Shown piece by piece: positions 11,901 through 23,220 of a stretch of DNA of 64,000 bases. Where the stretch lies: assembly GCF_029227915.1 (NCBI RefSeq), contig NC_079878.1, forward strand, positions 7,998,001 to 8,062,000, given 5' to 3'. A program made the translations under genes and the position numbers. This DNA is from Hydractinia symbiolongicarpus (taxonomy: Eukaryota; Cnidaria; Hydrozoa; Anthoathecata; Hydractiniidae). Every line of letters starts with the position of its first letter. The stretch's first letter is position 1. The notes beneath the pieces are model-generated. The model saw only the letters and a list, made by a program, of their open reading frames with translations, was not told the origin of the DNA and searched no databases.

Positions 11901-14900
11901 TCAAATATTAAAAACCTTATACACAAAGAAGCCCAAAAAAATGTAGCCAATTATCACCATTACCTCACAGCCGGGTGTTACGGCTTTCAAACGATTCACA
12001 ATATATGGTAGTTCATTCAAGTCGTCTTCCACAAGCGTAAAAAACGCCATTTTTCCAACACCGTAAAACAGCTTCAGCCTATAATATGAAATACAAGAAA
12101 ATTATTTAATGTTTCACACGTTCACCAACCTGCCAGGTGAGTTTGCGACGGTTTTATTAAGCATTTATGATTTGTTGAAGAACCAAGTTGTACTAACGTT
12201 TGCGATGTAGGTCTCCAGCCAAGAACATGTTTACATGGTATTGATAGTATAATTTCCTAAGAAAAAAGTATGAAATTAGTGCATAAAATTTAATAAAAAA
12301 ACTGCATTGCAAAAATATATTTTAGAAAATAACTATATGAATATTCTGTTTTACAATGAAGTAACTATAGCCACAATAATTGAAAATTAGTAAAGCTAAT
12401 TTGTAACAATTGGTGGCAGTAGCAATGAAGAGAAAATGGTTTACTAACCTGCGTGCTTTGTTCAATAAAAACGATTGCTTTCGTAGAAATGGAAAGAAAC
12501 GCGGATGATCCTGATCCTTCACGCTCGAAATCAAACTAAAGGAGAAAAGAACTGATGTTTGAAAAGAATTACCGGACTAGTCACAAAAACTGAGATAGGA
12601 GAAAGCCCTTGGTTTGACATAGAAATCACTTTCGGCATAGCTACAACAACGACGGACGAAAAATATGTATTTTGAAACGGAGTAAGTAAAGCTTCCACCA
12701 ACCTTTACCGACCATACCATTCCAGCTTGCAGCCAAATTTCTGGATGAACTGGCGGATGAATTTTTTCTTTTTTCTTTGTACTGAATGAGAACGCTAAGG
12801 CAAAAGAAACTTACTGTCAATACTTTTCTCATAATGGAAAAAATATACTGTACAGTGCATGTTCCAGTTTTGGATTGCATTAATTACAAACTGGTTGTAT
12901 TAAAATACTGAATTAATCATAGGCCTACCAAACTTTTGGGGTGGGTCAATATTTTGTGTGGAAATCTGGGTGGTGGCAAGATCTTTCATGTATTCATATC
13001 GAGTTCTGCGTGCCATGTGAGTGAACTTGTCAGATTTATGCGCAGCGTGTTCTGCATTGCACACTAAAGATAATATATATACGAAAATCATTTTGATAGA
13101 CTGGTGAACAAGGATGTCTAAAAGGTAAAGATAAAATTATTGCAGACATGTCTTTATAGTGTGAATAGAAAGTAAAGCGTTAAGCTGAATAAATATATTA
13201 CTTGTAGACAAAAGCAAGAAAAATAAATCAAAGTAATATTTCAACGGACTTACATTTGCTCAACAAGAATTCTCTGAATGCTGCATTTTTACTGAATTTG
13301 TCTGGCGGAATGGGTGGGCCAAAATAGGGAACATCTCTTGAACGACTTACTGCAACCCTGCACGAAAACATTACCAGCGTACAACAAACAAAAATTAACT
13401 GTGTGAATAAAACAAAAGCATCTCATCATCCCCACAAATAATTTGCTTACAAACTTCTTGACCTCCCGTGACATCTTACATGCCAAAATTGTAACAGTGT
13501 AGGATTTTTTTTGATACAGTACATTCAAGTGTTTAATAATGAATATTTAAGTAATTTACGTATAAAATGGTGCAATAAAATAGAATGCACCGACATTTTC
13601 ACCCCTTATACCATTGCATTGACTCCTTCCAGCTGATAAAAAAGCACTTTCCCTGAACCACAAAAAATTCCTGAATTCCCTAAACTTCTCTGTAGAAATA
13701 ATCCCTTCAGATTTCAAAAAGATTGTTAAAAGAAACATACTGGTATTTCGTGTATTCCGTGTGTGGATTTTCCACTCGCACAATAATAAACACATGCTGG
13801 AAATGTGATCGCATCATCTGTGGAGTAAACGGTACAGAACCAGGCTCTTGAAAGATTACTGTTACAATGTCATTACCAATATGCCTTTTTCGAAGAAGCT
13901 GTGTGGAAAAAAGTATAGGGTTTAATTACAGAGAGTATTATAAATTGTTTATATTATAAAATGGAATCGAGTCTCTTTAAATTTTTGAAGGGTTTTGTTT
14001 TACTTCGTAAAAATAAATATTGACTACTAAATTTTATTTGGACACTGTTTTTCACTCGGAGAACTTCTCTGGTAAGTTATAAGGCAAAACTTTCTATTCC
14101 GAAACCTTGATTCTCAGAAGATCCTAATTCCACTTAATTATGGACAAGGTGTTGCAAGACTTAATAAAGAAACAGCATTATATCTTTTCTTGCTGACAAC
14201 AATATTTTCTTGCTGACAAAATAACCATTAACAATCTAAATTGTGTTAGGAAACGATTTAGGCAATGTTTTCGCACTCCATTTTCTTCTAGTCATATTAA
14301 TAGTTTACAGCATATATCTCACCGTTTTTGCACACAAAGATATATAAGTACCGGCAAAAAATCCAGAAAATCCGATATATTTTTCACAAAAATCAAGTTT
14401 CAATGTAATGATTAATTGCCTATAGGTAGCTAATTAATGACTCTGCAACAAAGGTTTACCTGTTGTCTATCATGACTTGTAAAGGGTAATTCTGTCGAGA
14501 CATGGAACATAATTTCTCTTCCATGGAACGTTGTGTACAAGGAATGTTGACCAGTGGAATCATCTAAAAAAAATTAATTAAAAATTTCAAGTAATAGAAA
14601 AGACACCATACATTGTGATAGTAATTGAAAATTTAAATTTAAAAGACACAATAATCCAGTGTTGGTTAATGAGGCAAAATGTCCTATATGTTAAAACTTG
14701 ATCGTCCAATTACTTCTTACTGCTTTTTTTCAAAACTGATGTTCATCAGAAAAAATCAGCTCCTATTGCAGAAATAGGGATAATGCTTTGGGGAACTTAT
14801 CATCAGATATACCTTGCATGTTCATGCATAACACAACAAAATTCTTCTTTGTGTGGGCATTTGTGTCCCTCTTTTAAAAAAGCCTGATTACATCAAAGTG

Positions 14901-17900
14901 CTATATGTTTTACATCATTAAGAACTTTGTAATATCAAGTATTTAATAAATGTTAACACTATTCATTTAATATGTGTGACACTACATAAAAAATACATAC
15001 TTTTGTTATCCAACTGTGCTCGATAACCTTGAAATCCTTTCAATGCCACTTTATCTGCAATAACACTGCAAAATTCTAAGAACTCGGAGCCACCTTTTTC
15101 TAAAAAAGTATCAGGCAAGGGTTATAAACAATTATTCAACATGACTCAAATAAACACCACCGTAGTGGTCGCAACTATGATTAAGCACCACCAAACCAGT
15201 TCACGTAAAAAGAAAAAAATATTTGTAAGAGTACTACAACTTCTTACCATTATTATACATTTCTTCTTCAGTTTTTTGTCCTGATTTGCAATATATCAAT
15301 CCAATTTTGTATTTTAAAGTCAACTAAAACGTATTATATGAAAGGTTAGTTTGTATTTTAAACTCAATTAAGATGTAATATATAAAACATTGCATCAAAA
15401 TACTCAACAAAACTATGATATATATCTCAAGCTTTATTGTACAATAAAAATGCTAACCTGTTGTTCATCTAACTTCAGTAATTGTTCGCTCACCTAAGTA
15501 AAAAAAAACAATTTGAAAGGAGATAGTAAAGGAAGACAACTCTTGCAATTCTTGTTGGTGTTTGGCACTGCCAACCTAAAAGCCAATCTCACACATTTGA
15601 TTGCTGACAGTTAACGCCAATATTGTTGGTGAACATTCCTAGAATAACACTTTAGATATCAATGCCAATCTCAAAGAAGAATTTGTCCAAAACATAGCAA
15701 TACTTTTAGGCTGTTAATTAGTTTTTTTCATAGTTTTAAAACAATGCTGTTGTTAATTGTAATATGGACAACATTCTGATGCTGGCTGATGGTTGGTTTA
15801 GATAGGAAGTGACATGACTATCTTAACTAAACTGAACTTCAAGTCACTTGCAAACAATAATGATAAAGCATGAATGGTGATAATATCTCAAATGACATTT
15901 GATAAAACACTGCTTTAATTACAATTTTGCTGCCGTAAAACGGAAATCATTTCCAGATTGTAAAATGGCAATATGCATCATATCTAATTACTACCTTTGG
16001 TCCTGTAAGGCCATGTCTTAGACAAGAAAGATTAATATCCGGAAAGCAATATTCTAAAACATCTTTTAGCGGCAACATACGATTGGAACCATGCCTCGAT
16101 GTGGATGGAATAGAATTCTCCAAAACAGATATTCTTAATGCATAAAGCTAAATTAAAGTAACAGAAATTAAGATACATATCTTTAAATGATGCAGTAGTA
16201 ATGTTTACAAATATATGATGTGCCAATACCTCACAAGTACGAAATATAATCCTATACTGATACTTTTTATTAGCATTTTTGTCGTTCTGATCATGTGTGG
16301 AATGTCCTAGAACAGCCATCTTAGGCAAAACTTCTCTGATCACTGATATTCCCACTGGTCCTAACTTTTCATCAATCCCAAATAAATTATTATGCTCTAG
16401 AAAACAAGTCATGGAAAAAAAATATAAATAGTGTTGGTTCTGTATGAAAAAAATGCAAAGTTCTCTCAACAGGAATTAAAAATTACTTGTACCTTTTTCG
16501 TAAAAATATTCTCTATAATATAATGCTCCTCTATCAATGTGTTCGAAGTCAAAAATCCTTTTCCCACTAACATTTGGCTCATCCCACACAAAGAAGGAAG
16601 AGTCTTCACTAACGTCTTCAAGTAAAATATCTTGCTCTGTAGACTCAAACTCTTTTCGGGAACGGGAATGTTTTTTCGATCCATCATATGTGTTATTACG
16701 TAAGTTTTCAAACGAACGATTTCTGTTAAACATGGAAATTAATTTTGCTATATCTTTTTTATGTTTACTAGAAGCTTCATTTAATTCACTATTTTGTTCT
16801 TCTATATCAGCTATTTCATTTCGAAAATATGGACAGTTTTGAACTAAGTCATTTTCTTTATTATCCCCTTCATCAATCATTGATTCTGCTCGAGAACGAA
16901 ATCGACCACTTTGGGGATCAAATTCACCTGACTTAGCTCTTTTTCTCGTTGAATTGCTTCGCACAGAAGCAGCTGAAGCACCAGTAAGTTTTTTAGTATA
17001 ACTACTACCTTCCTCCCAGAGAAGTTTTAATGTAGCTGCATTAACAACATCAAAAAACAAGCTCTGCGTGTCAAAAAATGCAAAGGATTTCTCAATACCT
17101 CTGTTTATATTCGAAGCAAATGGTGACATGCCTAACGACTGTAATATACTATAGCGTGCATCATCAGCAGTCATTTTATTAGCTTTTTTATGTCGTATTG
17201 ATAACTTCCTTCTTGTACTTGTACGTTTAGTTCTCTCTAAAGCTGGAGATTCTGCTACGTAACCTGGTGTTTTATAATCTGAACCTGCGTCACTATTGGC
17301 ATTTGTAGTTTTTTGTGACCGAGTGCTACCATTACCTATTCGTGATTGGAAGCCTTTAATCAAACTATGCACTGATGGTACAGAATCAATGTGATCATCA
17401 GAGGTTACTTTGTTTTCAGCATTAAAATCCATTTTCTTTCCCTTTATCGAGCCTGTGCTGTGCCTTAGCTCATTTTCCCGGTTAAAGTGTCCATCTGTTT
17501 GACCACGCTGACTTTTGTTGATTCCTATATCAAAAGAAACAATTATACAAACAAATATTGAAAAAACAAAACAATATTATATAACTAAAACATCGAAAAG
17601 CATGCAACACAAGGTCAATGTCTGTCAGTGTAAAAATACATGAAGGCAATAAAATGGCTACGAGTGTGTAATGCTGAATGATAATTTAAAAAGACAATTA
17701 TTTAAAATTGCACAGTGCAATTCTCCAATGATAAGAATGACATTTCTGTTTAAACATGTGAAATGTATTAAAAATGTATTAAACAAATTAAAGGTTTGTT
17801 TACTAAAAATCGAGACATGTAACAAAATCCAGATGGTGGTAATAAAAAAGCAACCTTTGAAAGATGAAGAGTATGCAAGTTTCCCTTTTCTTGAGCTTCG

Positions 17901-17930
17901 TGATGAATATGATGTTTCGATGTGAGACAT
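5927..17930 (-). CDS. SIPA1L: SIPA1L-like Rap GTPase-activating protein with PDZ domain, 23 coding exons
   Basis: SIPA1L proteins (SPAR/SPA-1 family) stimulate GTP hydrolysis by Rap and organise actin at junctions and synapses. Exons: 17930-17855, 17524-16493, 16396-16230, 16147-15995, 15493-15458, 15323-15248, 15099-15001, 14563-14460, 13898-13741, 13357-13254, 13063-12929, 12794-12709, 12535-12449, 12256-12198, 12078-11964, 11732-11595, 11160-11045, 10739-10545, 10224-7760, 7497-7476, 7049-7003, 6856-6732, 6106-5927. All junctions are GT-AG, every phase agrees and the sum is 5775 nt, giving 1924 residues (human SIPA1L1 is about 1800). The conserved [13 protein letters not shown] region precedes the RapGAP domain (about residues 480-700), whose exon 13898-13741 carries [10 protein letters not shown] with the catalytic Asn-thumb residue (about N589). 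The PDZ domain (about 830-914) contains [12 protein letters not shown] and [12 protein letters not shown] long Ser-rich linker follows, with a Pro-rich [10 protein letters not shown] motif. The C-terminus (1866-1924) is a charged coiled coil. The ATG at 17930 was chosen because its exon joins the next in phase; upstream noncoding exons are possible. Confidence 0.93.
7476..7497 (-). other. Proposed 22-nt microexon of the SIPA1L-like gene
   Basis: The large exon ends one base into a codon (AGC A|GTAAG) and the exon at 7049 needs two bases before it, so direct joining gives a stop. A 22-nt segment flanked by TTTTTACCAG and GTGTATTC sits in the intron and restores phase exactly, encoding RWTLSSLW at the junction. 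The evidence is splice context plus phase only; cDNA is needed. Confidence 0.6.
8581..8640 (-). repeat. 30-bp in-frame tandem duplication in the SIPA1L linker
   Basis: Two adjacent 30-bp units encode the decapeptide phrase [10 protein letters not shown] twice in a row, with a few third-base and flanking changes. It keeps the reading frame and lies in the poorly conserved Ser-rich linker. It is likely polymorphic in length. Confidence 0.85.
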
Positions 17931-20930
17931 GTTTTCAACATATGTGCGTGTAGTATGTAATGCTTTTGTCTGCGCACAGTAAGTTTATCTGTCAGTAATT
18001 TTCATTCTAAGGATAAATATAATGTTAAAAGCCAGCATTATGATATGAGATAAAAAACACAACACCATTTTCCTTTTGAAAATATGAAATATTATTAAGA
18101 GATTAGCTCTGTACAGCAATTATTGCTAAAAACCTATACTAGAGCAAAAAATGTGTCACCTTCATAATACAGCTATAAACTTTGACCACAATAGAAGTGT
18201 GGTAATTAAAAAGTTCATCAACAATGTGGTTGAATTAAAGTACAATTTAAAAAGAAAATGAACATAATAAAATTTAGCATTTAAATTATAAATGAATCGT
18301 TTTAGTTATCAAAAACAGATTGTCAAAAGTATGATAAATGAGATGGATAATCTTTGTTAAACAACATATTGCAACTTTTAAAAAAATGTGAATAATAAAT
18401 TAAGAATGGAAAAACTACCACTTTGGTTTTTATGCAGTCATTTGTTTATTTATAATTCTGTTACAGTAATTCCAGGGCTGGGTATGATTAAAAGTAATGC
18501 CATGTGGCAGTGGTTAAATTTCCTGGTGGTAGAGAGTGATGTATATGCCATATTATACTTCTGTGTTTTGAAAAAACTACGAAAATTATCACTTATAAAC
18601 TTCAAGAAGGCAACAATTAAATCATTTGTCATTTTGTTTAAAATCTTGTGTTGCAACTGAAGACAGAGTTCTAAAATACATTTTAAAACAATGTGTATGG
18701 GTGCATACAAATGTTACACATGGCCATGCCTGAATCTATAGTGTATAAATTCACTATAGGGTTGATAACCCTAGTTAAAACATAGAAAACACAGAAAAAC
18801 ATAAAAAGGAATCTAGTTTAAAGTTATGTCTCTTCCACACAGTATTAGTTTCTAAAATAAAGAAGTTTGTTAACAAAATTAATTATTCAGTAAAAAGAAT
18901 AGGGTGTACTAGTCTAAATAGCATATTTCTGATGCGAGGATAAAAACTGTCTTAAATTACAGCTTTTGACATGTTTTCAATTATTAAAAGAAACACTCAT
19001 ACAATTTTCCCTTTTTTTCCTGTTCCTTCTGTAGTATCTTATTGGTCATCTACTACAAATTCACTTGATCGTTTTTTTTTTACAAAAATGTGTATCAGTC
19101 TTGTCATCCTCACACATGCAAATACACTAACATGCCTTTCTCACAACTCTGAAACAAAATTAGGTTTGCTACTTTAGTGAATTGAAAACCACATGTCTAG
19201 ACATGTTTATGATGTGGAATGCACCATACACTTTTCTTTAATGCCAAGACTACTTCTTAATGAAATACCGGTAAGCCAAATTTACAGCACTTGTTTAAAC
19301 ACATTAACAAAATCATAAAACATAACAACAGATTCCAACATAAAGAAAAATATTAACTGTGCAAATAAATTAGCAGTTACATATACAATATACATGATAA
19401 TCATAAAGAAAAACTAAACAGCCAGACATGAATGAAATAATATATTTTATGCACCAACAAAAAGCTATTTACAAGACGTACTATCAATGTATTATCATCT
19501 ATCACATTATTTGCATTATCTTGTGCATTATTTTGAGCATGTTTTAAATACCTTACTTGCTCAGGGGAGACATATTCAAAAGAAGTTTAGTACATATTTA
19601 CATTATCAAAATGATGCTAAAATACTTTGTATATAATTGACTACTACACATTAATTCAGGGGAGCAGTTTTTCTTTTAAATGTTAATTTTATTAAGAACT
19701 GAATTTTATATAATTTTGTACTTCACCACTCCTTAGCACCCATACTTTGCTGCATGTAAAAATCTTCATCTGGATTTAAATAACCTTCGAGTGGTCATAA
19801 CAAACAAATTTAATCCACAACAAGAAATTAGCTTTTAACTCTTTATCTATTAACAAGCATTCAAACTTTTAAAACAGCTACAAAACGTTATTTCAGATTT
19901 GCAACTCTCCACAAAAATATTTAATGTTTACAAAAGTTATGTATGCACTGGGGAAATATTTTTATACTAAACAGATAACAATCTTGGTAGTTAATCTTAT
20001 TCAAAACATGCTATACTTGTTTTCATGTTAAAAATAAACAATGAACAAAGCAGTTGTACAATAGGAAGATTCACAACTTTACTAAATCAGAAAATAATCT
20101 CTACAAAAGTCACAAAAATAAAATAATTAAAAATCACAAAAATTATCATTATCAGGTCAATAACATAAACATACATCCTTGTAGACACTGATTAGCCTCC
20201 TGTGATATCCTGTGTTTCTAATTACTAATAAATTATATACAACAATTGACTGTGATTTAGAGTGAGTATTCATAAAACAAGTCACAAAACTGAGTAGTCA
20301 CAAAACAAAGTAGCTATGAAATTAACAAAATTTACTTATGCATTTTTAAATTATTGGACCAACTTAGCTAAATGAAACAAAAAGCAATAAATATGCTGGC
20401 TGTTGTTAATGGAAATTTTTACCTACTTAAATTAGAATGATATTTCTGCACCCATGCAATTGAAAACCTCTTGTTTTTTTGTATATGACTTCACTTTCTG
20501 TAAAAAATTCTACTTAAATGTGATTGTGTTTATAAACAAAAATTTCCATTTTTTTTGGCTAATATTGCTAATAATAATAATCGATCCTTAAAAAAAATCA
20601 TACTTGAAGATTAGAAACTTGCAAGCATAATTCTTCACGAATGGGTCAAAAATTTCTTCTTCACAAACATAAATTTTGCTTATGAAGTTTTCGATTGTAA
20701 GGTGAGATGAAATATTTTTTTTTCAGCAAAGATTACTACAGTTATCTACATTTTACAACAAAAGGTTTAAGATTTCAAAAAACCTATGAGACACAGCTTA
20801 AAAGAATGACATTATATGTCATTAATTATTAACCTTCTTAAGAACTCATTAACATGGTAATGGTTATGTAAACAAAAGGATTTAATCTATGGCTATTAAA
20901 GAAATGTAATCTGGAATAAGTGAGTCATTT
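17931..20930. other. AT-rich region upstream of the SIPA1L-like gene
   Basis: It must contain the promoter and possibly 5' UTR exons of the SIPA1L-like gene, but I cannot point to a core promoter. Short open frames here (for example 18388-18660 on plus) lack domains or convincing splice sites. No RNA genes were seen. Confidence 0.4.
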
Positions 20931-23220
20931 TATAGCAAGATTGTTAGTGTATATATTATTATGCCAGTTGAGTGGCCTGTGTAAAAATACATTAAATTTA
21001 ATACGCAAACATTTACAGAAATAAAATTCGATGACATCAGCAAAAACCTGTCAATGTAGAAAAAACATTTTTTAACGAAAATGTTAGCACATTTGTGGCG
21101 CCGTAGATTAGTGGTTATAGCTCTCGTACTCTGTGCGGGAGACCGGGGTTCGATTCCTCTTGACGGCGATTCAACATGGGCGAGTGAATGTTACCATAGC
21201 CCCGGGTTCACCCAAGCCATGTGAGGGAAATTGGGAAGATGGCACACTGTGTGGGTCGTTGGATGTTGCCGGGAGTTGTCTAGTAGAGCGCTGGCCCTAA
21301 TTGGGTCTGCGTCGCTCAAAATGATCATTAAATACTCTAGGACTCTCCATCTAAGCCATGGCCCCTCCTGGAAATAATAGACAGGGTATATCCCTAGATA
21401 TTTGTGAGGCTAGCCATGTAAAATATGCACATCTATCTATCTATCTATCATTTGCCACTATTATGTGGAAAATTGAAATGCTGATCAAAATATATTACAG
21501 GATGGTATATTTTGGACGAACAGTTTAGGATATATTAAGTCTATTTCAGTTGAGTGACTAAGCTTTGGAAAATTACCCAATTTGGTCCCAGGTTGTTAGA
21601 TGTGGGAACAAAACAACTGATGTCACCAGGCTTTCCAATCTATACAACCTCAAAGTTATATTACAATGCAATGAACTCAGTAGTCTCATACAAAATATTG
21701 GTGCATGTCTACCATCATTAATGATGCAATGCCCTAAGTTAATTTAACACCTTCACAGTAACGCTTGTAACTTTACGCACATATTTCGCGAGTTTAGCGT
21801 AATGATATGTCTACAAAAAGAACATTCATCCGTATTTTGTGCATGAAGTTATTTGCTTTCTTTTGTTATAATCATGTAAGAACAATAGCCTTTTGTTGTC
21901 ACAACTTGAAAGCTATTGTTAAAATTGCTAACGATCTAAAAGCTATTGTGATATTATTTAAATAAAAAGAAGCAAATGCTTATGAAAAAAAAATGATAGC
22001 ATCTGACTCTTTTTTGGTACTTTTCTACTGTGATTAAAAATGTTAGTTTTGATTCCTCTATTCTTTATAACAAAATATAGTGATTTTTTAGGCATGTCAT
22101 TTTATTATATATTGACTTTCTTTTTCTATTGACTTTTTTATTTCACAGAGACAGGTTTTTATCATTTTATAGTGAAATACTGTTCGAGTGTGAACCAGCT
22201 AAAACTTAGCCTTGTTACATTTTATATATTATTCTCTATTGTTAATCCCTTGATGTTTTAATAATTAAATAAGAAAAAACAATAAGTTACTTGAAGCTTA
22301 TGTAAATGAAATAAAATTGGTGTAAGAGACATGAACTCTATTATTTTGACATGCTATAACGGTATGCTATAACAAGTTATAACGGTACTGAAAGCTTGTG
22401 TGATAACTAATGTGTACATGTAGTTATATCCAAGCAGTTATATTGTACATGTATAAACATGTACATCAAGTGAAGAGTAGAAAGGACAATGAATTTTCTT
22501 TTTTTTTGTCACAATATTTCCTGCTAAAAAAGTTTTAAGTCTGTTGCTTTTTTAACCTGTCAACCATGAACTTGGGTGAGGCAATGACTATCACTAATAT
22601 CTGAAGATGGTGTGAGTAAAGTTGTAAGCAAAATACTCATAGAAGTTAACATAAACTCCTGCATATTCACAACATACATATTTTATCTTTGAAACTAGTT
22701 TTCGCTGCTTGAATATTTTACTATTTCCTTTATTTTCTGAAACTGCAAGTGTCAGTTTTGCAAGAACAACAATCAAATGAATGTCATGTTTACATTTTTT
22801 TGGTAAAAATGACTGGTTTAAAAACAAGTTTCTATATATAATAATACTACTCATATTTTTTTGTTGACAAAACCAGGTGATTTTTAAACTAAAGAAATAA
22901 CAATGGGAAATATTTTATCAACTTTGCTAGGATGACCAAATTCCTGTGATTTTCTTAACGCCTAGCCTAAAATCTACTTCAGTTACGTGTTCTGTAACAG
23001 GCAAAGTTAGACTAATGCCAACAGCACTCTTAAAAAAAGCGAGGCCATTGTATCACACTTTTAACTTTGCGGCTAAATAACTTGTTAACGGATGGAAAAT
23101 AACTGATATCATCTGCCGCATGGGCAACTAAGGACCACATGATTAGGACAATTTCCTTAAGCAGGGTCAACCACCTATTTTAGAATTGACTTTGAATTGA
23201 ATTATGTCATGAAAAATCCT
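20931..23220. repeat. Decayed copy of the 38.6-kb foldback element family, interrupted by a SINE
   Basis: Fragments match the foldback element at 38.6-39.7 kb: near 21030 a phrase like GATGACATCAGCAAAAACCTGTCA; near 21570 GGAAAATTACCCAATTTGGTCC; near 23075 GCGGCTAAATAACTTG followed by GGGCAACTAAGGACCAC. Order and strand are only partly preserved, so this is an old, rearranged or fragmentary copy. The SINE at 21097 lies inside it. Confidence 0.5.
21097..21449 (+). repeat. tRNA-derived SINE, well preserved copy
   Basis: About 350 bp. The head folds like a tRNA: CGCCGT at the start pairs with ACGGCG about 70 nt later, the A box lies around TAGATTAGTGGTTATAGC and the B box is GGGTTCGATTCC. The phrase GCGGGAGACCGGGGTTCGATTCC is typical of eukaryotic tRNA-Asp, but the anticodon loop has changed. 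The body matches the copy at 2101-2457 and ends in (CTAT)n. The last segment, GGCTAGCCATGTAAAATAT, resembles the 3' end of the LINE at 48.9-50.7 kb, which suggests a LINE partner for mobilisation. Confidence 0.88.

Noticed and set aside
18388-18660. 90-codon frame upstream of the SIPA1L-like gene
   Set aside because: No domain, no splice context and ordinary AT-rich codon content; likely chance.
21097-21170. Functional tRNA-Asp gene
   Set aside because: The anticodon loop is altered and the segment runs into a 280-bp SINE body with a CTAT tail.
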